The notes under the pieces are model-generated. The model was given only the letters and a program-made list of their open reading frames with translations, was not told the origin of the DNA and ran no database searches. Below, one piece after another: positions 1 to 5,495 of a stretch of DNA of 9,246 nucleotides (position 1 is its first letter; each line of letters opens with the position of its first letter). The stretch covers positions 1 through 9,246 of the forward strand of contig JABIQF010000140.1 in NCBI GenBank assembly GCA_018668095.1, read 5' to 3'. Made by a program: the position numbers and the translations under genes. The DNA comes from Cellvibrionales bacterium (GTDB lineage: Bacteria; Pseudomonadota; Gammaproteobacteria; Pseudomonadales; UBA7434).

Positions 1-55
1 AATTGAAACGCTAATTAATCATCTTGAACATCACAGCAGGCAGAGCTCAAACGGC

Positions 56-703
56 TTAACTTAAAGAGCGGAACAGTGCTTGCTCATCATCAATAAGCTC
101 AGCCATCGCCTCATGATTTCTAACCTGTTCAAGAAAGCAGGCAAGCTTTGGCCATCGGGCTGGGTCAGGTTTATAGCCCGTATGAGCAGCACTCAAAAAT
201 GGACTCGCCACACAGATATCAGCCATGCCAAATTCACCTAGCAAAAAGCCTTCTGCCGGCAAAACTTTTTCAAGATAGTCTTGTTGTGGAGGCAGCAGTT
301 TCTCAATAGTCAGTGCTACTTTTTCTTCGTCAGTATCGCCAAGCCCTAATAATTTTTTAGCAAAACGTTCAAAGTAAATTCCAGCTACGCAAAGCTCGGT
401 CAGTTTACTGTCGCCATAAACCTCAAACCAGCGAGATTGTGCTCTATCTTCTATTGATGCCGGACGAATAGTCGTATCAGTATATTTCTCATCAAGGTAT
501 TCACAGATTACCGCTGAATCGCTAATTCTAAGTGTTCCATCTTCTAGTGCGGGTATTTTTCCTAGTGGACTCATGCTGAGAAAGTCCGCAGTTTTGGTGC
601 CCGGAAAAACTTTCACGCTTTCAAAGGGCAGTTTTTTTAACTTGGCTACTGCCATTACTTTACGTACAAATGGCGAAAGTATGAGGCCGTATATTTTTAT
701 CAT
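56..703 (-). CDS. Glutathione S-transferase family protein
   Basis: A 215-residue soluble protein with the two-domain cytosolic GST layout and normal length. The N-terminal thioredoxin-like part (about 1-75) starts IYGLILSPFVRKV, with Ser10 in the position of the catalytic Ser/Cys. KIPAL (49-53) carries the expected cis-proline Pro51. SDSAVICEYL (61-70) matches the glutathione-gamma-glutamyl contact motif. The C-terminal half (about 85-210) is helical and contains GEFGMADICVASPFL, the GST N-capping region. The family conjugates or reduces substrates with glutathione in the cytoplasm; the substrate here cannot be read from sequence. An AAGAG-like Shine-Dalgarno lies just upstream of the ATG. 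It is the last of four leftward genes, 62 bases after hemH with no terminator seen between, so co-transcription with hemH is plausible. The family call is secure and the subclass is not. Confidence 0.93.
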   Translation of the reverse strand: MIKIYGLILSPFVRKVMAVAKLKKLPFESVKVFPGTKTADFLSMSPLGKIPALEDGTLRISDSAVICEYLDEKYTDTTIRPASIEDRAQSRWFEVYGDSKLTELCVAGIYFERFAKKLLGLGDTDEEKVALTIEKLLPPQQDYLEKVLPAEGFLLGEFGMADICVASPFLSAAHTGYKPDPARWPKLACFLEQVRNHEAMAELIDDEQALFRSLS

Positions 704-765
704 AATTGAACTCTTTTATATTTTTTTGTAGATATTGTTGATGACAAATATATTGCTAACTTAGT

Positions 766-1875
766 TTACACTTTTGGCTTGTAAGCTAAATCGGGAGAGT
801 GGGATAGCGCGTAGCTCTGCTCATTATCCATAGGTTTTTCGACAATCCAGTCTTGTATGTTGCGGCGAATAATAGCGGTTAAAGTTTCAATATGCAGTGC
901 TTCACTGTTTAGCGCTGTAATATAGTGATATTTCTCGCCGCCACCTTCCATAAAGTATTCTTTATTTTCTTCGGCTATTTCTTCTATGGTTTCTAAGCAG
1001 TCAGCAGAAAAACCAGGGCAAAAAACATCGACTGATTTTGTGCCATTACCTGAAAGCTCTTTGAGTGTTGCATCTGTGTAAGGGCGAAGCCATTCAGCTT
1101 TACCAAAACGTGATTGGAAGGTAGTGATGCACTGTTCTTTATTTAGACCAAGTTTCTCAGCGATTAATCGTGATGTTTTTTGGCAGTGACAGTAGTAGGG
1201 GTCGCCGGCTTCCAAGTAACTTCTGGGGACGCCATGGTAAGAAAGTATAAGCTTTTCAGCACGGCCATTAACTTCCCAGTGAGCTTTAATTTTCTCTGCA
1301 CAAGCATTAATGTAATTGTCGTCATCATGATAGCTGCTAATAAATCGAAAGTGCGGCACCCAGCGAGTTTTCGTAAACAGCGCTGCTATGGCGTCAAAGG
1401 TTGAGCCGCTTGTCGCGCCTGAGTATTGAGGGTAAAGAGGGAGCACGACTATTTTACTGGCACCATCACGTTGCATTTCTTCCATTACAGATTCAATTGA
1501 TGGCTGCCCATAACGCATGGCATATCTGACCATTACATGATCCATTTCACCATTGATATTTTGTTCAGCGAGTTTTTGAGTAATGGCTTCAGCTTGGTCA
1601 TGAGTGTGATAAAGCAGCGGGGAGCCACGATCGGTCCAAACGGTTTCGTATAGTTTGGCTGAACGCTTTGGTCGGATATTTAAAATAATACCGTTAAGAA
1701 TTAGCCACCAGATAACACGCGGAATTTCTACTACGCGAGGATCAGATAAAAATTGTTTAAGGTATTTCTTTAAGGCTTTTCCGGTGGCGGCTTCTGGTGT
1801 GCCGAGGTTGGTGACTAGCACGCCAATTTTGTCTTGTCGCTTATGATTAAAATCTGCTTGGCCAGAAAATCTCAT
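766..1875 (-). CDS. hemH: Ferrochelatase (protoporphyrin ferrochelatase)
   Basis: Inserts ferrous iron into protoporphyrin IX, the last step of protohaem synthesis, at the inner face of the cytoplasmic membrane. The 369-residue product has the family hallmarks. GVLVTNLGTP is near the N-terminus (18-27). VLPLYPQYSGATSGST (144-159) is the porphyrin-contact loop. LSYHGVP (211-217) carries the presumed catalytic His214. FCPGFSADCLETIEEI (285-300) carries the acidic metal-path residue Glu295. The protein is slightly longer than the common bacterial length of about 320-350 because of roughly 15 extra residues at the start and a polar tail of about 20. The ATG is preceded only by a weak GGA-type ribosome site. 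A TATAAT sequence reads leftwards at 1907-1912, about 30 bases upstream, but without a good -35 box. The gene lies between the acyltransferase and the GST-like gene on the same strand. I see no haem or iron regulatory box that I would name. Confidence 0.97.
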   Translation of the reverse strand: MRFSGQADFNHKRQDKIGVLVTNLGTPEAATGKALKKYLKQFLSDPRVVEIPRVIWWLILNGIILNIRPKRSAKLYETVWTDRGSPLLYHTHDQAEAITQKLAEQNINGEMDHVMVRYAMRYGQPSIESVMEEMQRDGASKIVVLPLYPQYSGATSGSTFDAIAALFTKTRWVPHFRFISSYHDDDNYINACAEKIKAHWEVNGRAEKLILSYHGVPRSYLEAGDPYYCHCQKTSRLIAEKLGLNKEQCITTFQSRFGKAEWLRPYTDATLKELSGNGTKSVDVFCPGFSADCLETIEEIAEENKEYFMEGGGEKYHYITALNSEALHIETLTAIIRRNIQDWIVEKPMDNEQSYALSHSPDLAYKPKV

Positions 1876-1906
1876 TATTTTTTAATTCCAGTATATTGAG
1901 GTATAA

Positions 1907-1954
1907 ATTATATTGTTAAAGACTCAATCAAGGCTTATGTCAGATCTCGCGAGA
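1907..1954 (-). promoter_or_regulatory. Probable hemH promoter region with a 10-bp palindrome
   Basis: The 92-base gap before hemH holds a consensus -10 hexamer TATAAT on the minus strand (1907-1912), which would start transcription near 1900. Upstream lies the perfect palindrome TCTCGCGAGA (1945-1954), unusually GC-rich for this AT-rich gap and sitting near -50. No convincing -35 hexamer stands at 16-18 bases; TTGATT (1926-1931) is only 13 bases away. This could be an activator-dependent promoter with the palindrome as operator, but that is inference. Confidence 0.35.
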
Positions 1955-1967
1955 GTCACTATTCAGC

Positions 1968-2531
1968 TTAATCGCAAAGGCCGGTCTTGTCTTTGTAGTT
2001 AGCTTTAATTTCTAGCATATCTTTATCGATATCACCGCTAGGATTATAGGTATCACCGAAGCCACAGGTTTTTGTGGATGCATCAATGAATCCAAGAATA
2101 ATAGGGATTTCAGCGGCTACAGCTATTCGATAAAAACCAGTTTTCCACTCTTTAACTTTGCTGCGAGTACCTTCTGGTGTAATGAGTAGTGTAAGCGACG
2201 TTGCTGATTCAAAAGCACTCACCATGGAGTCAACGGTATTGTTTGTCTTGCTTCGCTCTATCGCTATACCGCCAAGCCATTTCATGAATCCATGGAAAGG
2301 TGGCTTAAATAACTGCTGCTTACCCATCCAGCGAGCATCCATCTTGCGACTAAGAACAACGAGAAGCATAAATATAAAGTCCCAATTGCTGGTATGTGGG
2401 GCGGCAATTAAGATGTATTTTTTATATTTAGGGGTTTCACCTGTCACTTTCCAGCCAGCAAGACGAAGGCATAGACGTGCTATTAGTGAAAGGACTTCTC
2501 GAAAAATGGGCGTGGTATATATTGTTTTCAT
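1968..2531 (-). CDS. PlsC-type 1-acyl-glycerophosphate acyltransferase family protein
   Basis: A compact 187-residue member of the lysophospholipid acyltransferase superfamily, which transfers an acyl chain to a lysophospholipid or similar acceptor at the cytoplasmic membrane. The catalytic HX4D motif is HTSNWD (His46 to Asp51). GGIAIERS (87-94) is the second glycerol-phosphate-binding block. ITPEGTRS (117-124) is the third block. FIDASTKTCGFGD (148-160) corresponds to the fourth, proline-type region in weakened form. The N-terminus has an amphipathic or hydrophobic stretch (about 10-27) but no clear full membrane span. The length fits the short group of bacterial stand-alone acyltransferases rather than full PlsC (about 240 residues), so its physiological acceptor is uncertain. 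There is no Shine-Dalgarno before the ATG, and a promoter-like sequence ends only a few bases upstream. The next in-frame ATG would cut into the HX4D region, so this start is kept. Confidence 0.88.
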   Translation of the reverse strand: MKTIYTTPIFREVLSLIARLCLRLAGWKVTGETPKYKKYILIAAPHTSNWDFIFMLLVVLSRKMDARWMGKQQLFKPPFHGFMKWLGGIAIERSKTNNTVDSMVSAFESATSLTLLITPEGTRSKVKEWKTGFYRIAVAAEIPIILGFIDASTKTCGFGDTYNPSGDIDKDMLEIKANYKDKTGLCD

Positions 2532-2537
2532 GCCGTG

Positions 2538-2565
2538 ATTATACTGTGACTAGCTAGCGAGACAA
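2538..2565 (-). promoter_or_regulatory. Candidate sigma-70 promoter of the acyltransferase gene
   Basis: Reading leftwards, TTGTCT (2560-2565), a 16-base spacer and TATAAT (2538-2543) form a good sigma-70-like pair (4/6 and 6/6 matches). Transcription would start around 2531, the first base of the ATG itself, and no ribosome-binding site is present. A leaderless transcript is therefore possible. The spacer includes the palindrome CTAGCTAG (2550-2557). Confidence 0.45.
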
Positions 2566-2572
2566 GCTCTGT

Positions 2573-2585
2573 AGCCTTAAAGGCT
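2573..2585. repeat. Short inverted repeat upstream of the acyltransferase promoter
   Basis: AGCCTT-A-AAGGCT is a perfect 6+1+6 inverted repeat, centred about 48 bases upstream of the predicted start site of the acyltransferase gene. No T-run follows it on either strand, so it is unlikely to be a terminator. An operator is the simplest reading, without direct evidence. Confidence 0.35.
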
Positions 2586-2680
2586 CTATAAAATCGTTAG
2601 ATAAGGTTTTGGTGTCATAAAGTATCCTAAATATAATGATTTTTATGATTCTGGATAGGGGAGCGTTGGAGCGTTATCAA

Positions 2681-4672
2681 TTAGCCAACGGATCGAACGT
2701 TGCTGTGATTTTGTTCATTATAATGCAAAAGCCACTCCTCAAATTGAGCGGCTGGCATGGGTTTACCAAGGTGGAAGCCTTGACCATAATTACAGCTAGC
2801 TTCTTTTAAGAAGCGTAACTGGGATTGATCTTCTATCCCTTCTGCGACCACATCAATTTTTAATTCATGAGCCATGGTGATAATGGATCTTGCTATGGCG
2901 ATATCCTGTGTATTTTCAGGAAGGTCCTTCACAAATTCACGATCAATTTTTAAATGATGAATTGGGAATCGCTTGAGGTAGGCGAGGGACGAGTAACCTG
3001 TGCCGAAATCATCGATTGCGAGTTTTAAGCCTAATGATTTCAGTGCATGGAGTTTAGCAATAACGTCACCCTCGGTTTCCATTAAGGTGCTTTCGGTAAT
3101 TTCAACGGTGAGTTGATCTTCGCGAATACCTGTTTCTTGCATAATGCCTTCAACTTGAGCCAATATATTGCGCTCATTAAATTGTACGGCTGATAAGTTA
3201 ACAGCCATATTAATTGAGGCTAAGCCTTTTCTTTCCCAATCAACTTGTTGTTGGCAAGCTGTTCTCAAAACCCATTCGCCAATTTGGACGATAAAGCGGC
3301 TTTCTTCTGCAATAGGAATAAACTCTATAGGCGGTATGCTGCCTTTTTCAGGATGTTCCCAACGAATGAGCGACTCAACGCCTATAACGAGATTTCCACC
3401 AAGATCAATGATCGGTTGATAGTGAAGCTTGAACTGCCCAGTTTCTAAAGCAATTTGCAAGTCGGCTTGCATCTTGACTTTATTGCGTGCGGCAACTTCT
3501 ATAGCGGTATCAAAAAATTTGAAGTTGGCTCGGCCGTGGCGTTTAGCTTCATAAAGTGCCATATCAGCTTTTCTTAATAGCTCTTCTGCAGAGTCGCCAT
3601 CATCGGGATAAAATGCTAAACCTATACTGGTTCCGGTCTTAATTTCATTGCTTTGAATACTTAACGGATGCTCAAAGATAGAGAGTATTTTATTACCGAG
3701 AATGACGCTATCACGTTTCTTATCGATATTGGTTGCAATAATTGCGAACTCATCACCGCCGAGGCGAACAACAGTATCGGTTTCTCTGCAGGTTTTTTGT
3801 AGCTCTTCAGCGACTTTTATTAAAAGCTTATCGCCGGTGTCATGCCCAAGACTATCATTGATATCTTTGAAATGATCAATATCCATTAACACAAGCGCAA
3901 CGGCTTTACCGTCACGGCGTGATTGCCTAAAGGCTGTTTCTAAACGAAGGTGGAATAAGGTCCGATTACCAATACCTGTCAGTGCGTCATAATGCGCTAG
4001 GCGAGTTAGCTCATTACTATGTTTGCTTTGATGAGCCTGCCAGCGACGAACAATATTAATGATATAAAGCCATATAGCGATAATAAAAACGATTTGTATG
4101 GCCAGTGCAATGGTTGTGCGATCGAGTCTAGATTTGAGTGTACCAATGATATCTTTAGCTTCTCTATCTAATGTGGCTCTCAATGTCAGTGCATTCTGTT
4201 CTTGTTCAATTTTTATTTCTTGATAGGCATCAGAAGCAAATAGTGAGAATGCTTCATCCTGTTTTTTCTCTGTTACCAGAGAGAATATTTCTCTCTCTAG
4301 TTCAATCACTTTGCCTTGCTCCAGTTGAATTTTATTGACGATGCTGTTGGAGAGTGTCATGTCAGTGGCATGCATGACATCTTGCAAATTCAGTAAGTTG
4401 GTTTCATAGCTTGTGTGCCAGTGAGATTCGCCGGTGGTCAATGCGAATTCGATGGCGCCGGACATTGATTCTTGATGAAAACGAATGGAATCACTGAGGC
4501 GTTGTAATTGAAGACTAGCTTTAATATTTTCTTCGGCGATTAAGCCGGTTTTATACGCATTCCAAATCCCAGCCATAATCAGTACAAGACTGATGGCTAC
4601 TGCCAGCGTGACAGATATATGCACTTTGCTTTTATTTTGCGCATTAGGAATATTGTGCTCGATTGATTCCAT
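2681..4672 (-). CDS. Membrane GGDEF-EAL cyclic-di-GMP synthase/phosphodiesterase
   Basis: A 663-residue inner-membrane signalling protein. Transmembrane helix 1 is at about 19-37, an all-helical periplasmic sensor domain at about 40-185, helix 2 at about 187-208, then GGDEF at about 222-388 and EAL at about 400-650. The synthase motif RLGGDEF is intact (GGDEF 305-309). RETD (296-299), five residues before it, fits the inhibitory product-binding I-site. The EAL signature reads ESL (433-435), a tolerated variant. The other catalytic positions are all in place: Asn492, Glu524, Asp554-Asp555 of DDFGTGYSS, Lys575, Glu611 and Gln631. Both making and degrading cyclic di-GMP are therefore possible; the net direction cannot be read from sequence. 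The ligand of the periplasmic bundle is unknown. The start is set by the first transmembrane helix, since no strong ribosome site is visible. It is divergent from the PEP-CTERM gene across a patterned 820-base gap and is first of four leftward genes. Confidence 0.95.
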   Translation of the reverse strand: MESIEHNIPNAQNKSKVHISVTLAVAISLVLIMAGIWNAYKTGLIAEENIKASLQLQRLSDSIRFHQESMSGAIEFALTTGESHWHTSYETNLLNLQDVMHATDMTLSNSIVNKIQLEQGKVIELEREIFSLVTEKKQDEAFSLFASDAYQEIKIEQEQNALTLRATLDREAKDIIGTLKSRLDRTTIALAIQIVFIIAIWLYIINIVRRWQAHQSKHSNELTRLAHYDALTGIGNRTLFHLRLETAFRQSRRDGKAVALVLMDIDHFKDINDSLGHDTGDKLLIKVAEELQKTCRETDTVVRLGGDEFAIIATNIDKKRDSVILGNKILSIFEHPLSIQSNEIKTGTSIGLAFYPDDGDSAEELLRKADMALYEAKRHGRANFKFFDTAIEVAARNKVKMQADLQIALETGQFKLHYQPIIDLGGNLVIGVESLIRWEHPEKGSIPPIEFIPIAEESRFIVQIGEWVLRTACQQQVDWERKGLASINMAVNLSAVQFNERNILAQVEGIMQETGIREDQLTVEITESTLMETEGDVIAKLHALKSLGLKLAIDDFGTGYSSLAYLKRFPIHHLKIDREFVKDLPENTQDIAIARSIITMAHELKIDVVAEGIEDQSQLRFLKEASCNYGQGFHLGKPMPAAQFEEWLLHYNEQNHSNVRSVG

Positions 4673-4776
4673 TGCTTTGGGTGTCTGTAAGTTGTTGACG
4701 TTCTTAAGTTTCTTGATTTCAATTTAAAGTATAGACACTACTTTGATGAGCAGTCCGCATTTTACATAAGTTTTTT

Positions 4777-4850
4777 TCGTTAAGTTTTAGAATGTCGCTA
4801 AGTTATTCAGTTTCGCTAAGTTTCGATTCGTTTCGATAAATTTCAATAAA
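4777..4850. repeat. Phased short direct-repeat array
   Basis: Four consecutive 10-mers run without gaps from 4811 to 4850: TTTCGCTAAG, TTTCGATTCG, TTTCGATAAA and TTTCAATAAA. On top of this, TCGNTAAGTT-like units recur at 4777, 4795, 4813 and 4833, spaced 18, 18 and 20 bases. A 10-base period places each copy on the same face of the helix, as in repeated regulator sites. The array lies about 105-180 bases upstream of the GGDEF-EAL start codon and more than 640 bases from the PEP-CTERM start. A decayed minisatellite is the alternative. Confidence 0.6.
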
Positions 4851-5224
4851 GAGTGGCTGGGTAATCATATAGCTATTTTTTATATCTATCGTTATAGCTT
4901 AGCAATTCAGGTATAAAAAAATGAGCTATTGTGAACCAAAAAAGATGATCTCTATTTACTGTAGGGCAACCATCGTTTTTTTCGTTTGCTATCTCATCTT
5001 AATCATTGATTCCCTTATTGATAATTATTGAACTGCCAATACTTTTGAATAGGGTCTAAAAGAAACTGCATTTGTTTTGTCGAGTTGTTTTACACCTCTT
5101 GTTATTACGATGATTTTCATCTCGTTCGTGAATCAAGAAAATGTAAAAAAAATACACTAAGTTATTGATAAAAATATAAAAATTATTTTACTTTCTCTTT
5201 GGTTTAAAAGTGGGCGCGAATATT

Positions 5225-5251
5225 GCTGTTTACCAGATAACGGCGTTTTTT
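5225..5251 (+). terminator. Orphan Rho-independent terminator-like hairpin
   Basis: GCTGTT (5225-5230), an 8-base loop and AACGGC (5239-5244) form a 6-bp stem with one G-U pair. A closing U-G pair can be added. It is followed after one base by six T residues (5246-5251). No gene lies upstream on this strand within the intergenic region, so it would end a transcript that starts inside the gap, such as a small RNA. GGCGTT (5242-5247) can instead pair with AACGCC (5275-5280), which would break this hairpin. Confidence 0.4.
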
Positions 5252-5282
5252 CATTGTCTTTTGAAATATTGGATAACGCCTC

Positions 5283-5316
5283 TAAGTTACTTAATGAATA
5301 AGTGACTTACCGTAAG
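5283..5316. promoter_or_regulatory. Chain of TAAGT/ACTTA palindromes, putative operator
   Basis: Two 11-base palindromes of form TAAGT-N-ACTTA lie at 5283-5293 (N=T) and 5299-5309 (N=G), 16 bases centre to centre. A third, CTTAC-C-GTAAG (5306-5316), overlaps the second. The first two can also fold together as an 11-bp stem with one G-U pair and an ATGAA loop. No T-run follows, so a terminator is unlikely. The position just upstream of the predicted -35 box of the PEP-CTERM gene fits a regulator-binding site; the regulator is unknown. Confidence 0.5.
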
Positions 5317-5340
5317 GATGTGTTAATTGATGTGTAAATT
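5317..5340 (+). repeat. Tandem 12-bp direct repeat overlapping the -35 region
   Basis: GATGTGTTAATT (5317-5328) is followed immediately by GATGTGTAAATT (5329-5340), with 11 of 12 bases identical. The junction contributes the -35 hexamer TTGATG of the predicted PEP-CTERM promoter, so a protein bound to the repeats would touch or block RNA polymerase. Confidence 0.6.
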
Positions 5341-5354
5341 AATGCATCTATAAA
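5327..5354 (+). promoter_or_regulatory. Candidate sigma-70 promoter of the PEP-CTERM gene
   Basis: TTGATG (5327-5332), a 16-base spacer and TATAAA (5349-5354) match the sigma-70 consensus at 4/6 and 5/6 positions. The predicted start near 5361 gives a leader of about 135 bases before the ATG at 5496. That is long enough to include the structured element at 5390-5426. The surrounding palindromes and tandem repeat support a regulated promoter here, though the assignment is by eye. Confidence 0.5.
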
Positions 5355-5389
5355 TAGCAATTTTAAGCGGCTTGGTAAGTTGATATCAG

Positions 5390-5426
5390 TAAGGCGGTGT
5401 AAACGCAAAGCTAATGCGGAGCCTTA
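5390..5426 (+). promoter_or_regulatory. Structured 5' leader with nested and competing hairpins
   Basis: In the predicted leader of the PEP-CTERM mRNA, TAAGGC (5390-5395) pairs perfectly with GCCTTA (5421-5426). Inside it CGCA (5404-5407) pairs with TGCG (5415-5418) around a 7-base loop, leaving an asymmetric 8/2 internal loop. A mutually exclusive stem GCTAA (5410-5414) with TTAGC (5424-5428) is also available. No T-run follows, so it is not a terminator. It may be a translation or stability control element. It shares the string ACGCAAAGC with the conserved core of the cyclic-di-GMP-I riboswitch but lacks that family's other parts, so no known class is assigned. Confidence 0.35.
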
Positions 5427-5483
5427 GCCAAACGTAATTTAAATATTAATTTCCAGATGTGACGTTGATTGTTTTTAAATTTT

Positions 5484-5489
5484 AAGGAG
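5484..5489 (+). promoter_or_regulatory. Ribosome-binding site setting the PEP-CTERM start
   Basis: AAGGAG stands six bases before the ATG at 5496, ideal Shine-Dalgarno spacing. This decides the start in favour of MKKIVMSW rather than the in-frame TTG at 5469, which would place the ribosome site inside the coding region and spoil the signal peptide. Confidence 0.9.
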
Positions 5490-5495
5490 TTCAAT

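Larger units (their letters stand above)
4673..5495. other. Long patterned intergenic region between GGDEF-EAL and PEP-CTERM genes
   Basis: About 820 bases with no convincing gene on either strand. It holds several discrete signals listed separately: a phased repeat array (4777-4850), an orphan terminator-like hairpin (5225-5251), palindromic half-sites (5283-5316), a tandem repeat (5317-5340), a promoter (5327-5354) and a leader hairpin (5390-5426). TAAGTT recurs through the left end (4688, 4705, 4767, 4781, 4799, 4817). A minus-strand TATACT (4728-4733) could be the -10 box of the GGDEF-EAL gene, though without a matching -35 box. A 36-codon reading frame at 4921-5031 could encode a tiny membrane peptide but has only a weak ribosome site. 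Between about 5032 and 5220 I see AT-rich sequence with no clear structure. Confidence 0.8.

Noticed and set aside
704..765. Terminator between hemH and the GST-like gene
   Set aside because: A weak AT-only hairpin (about 731-750) exists, but the run beside it is A rather than U on the transcribed RNA strand, so it would not terminate leftward transcription.
2158..2538. 126-codon open frame on the plus strand opposite the acyltransferase
   Set aside because: It lies antisense to a gene with intact catalytic motifs, has no recognisable domain or ribosome site, and its composition looks like a shadow frame.
2681..4672. Degenerate EAL domain because the signature reads ESL
   Set aside because: All the other catalytic Glu, Asn, Asp, Lys and Gln positions are present at the usual spacing, and the middle signature residue is known to vary.
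5393..5406. Sigma-54 promoter (GG-N10-GC) before the PEP-CTERM gene
   Set aside because: The invariant GG and GC are correctly spaced, but AGGCGG and ACGC fit TGGCAC and TTGC poorly. A better sigma-70-type promoter lies just upstream, and GG-N10-GC is common by chance.
5340..5440. Cyclic-di-GMP-I (GEMM) riboswitch in the PEP-CTERM leader
   Set aside because: ACGCAAAGC matches part of the conserved core. However, the upstream GGCAAACC-type strand, the GNRA-capped P2, the CCUAAG tetraloop receptor and the closing GGGUUNCCG-type strand are not visible. Kept only as a structured leader of unknown class.
5469..5495. Upstream TTG start for the PEP-CTERM protein
   Set aside because: It would bury the AAGGAG ribosome site in the coding region and add residues in front of a signal peptide that already starts well at the ATG at 5496.
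4673..5495. CRISPR array or mobile element remnant in the long gap
   Set aside because: The repeats are only 10-18 bases with no regular unique spacers. No transposase fragment, terminal inverted repeat or target duplication is visible.
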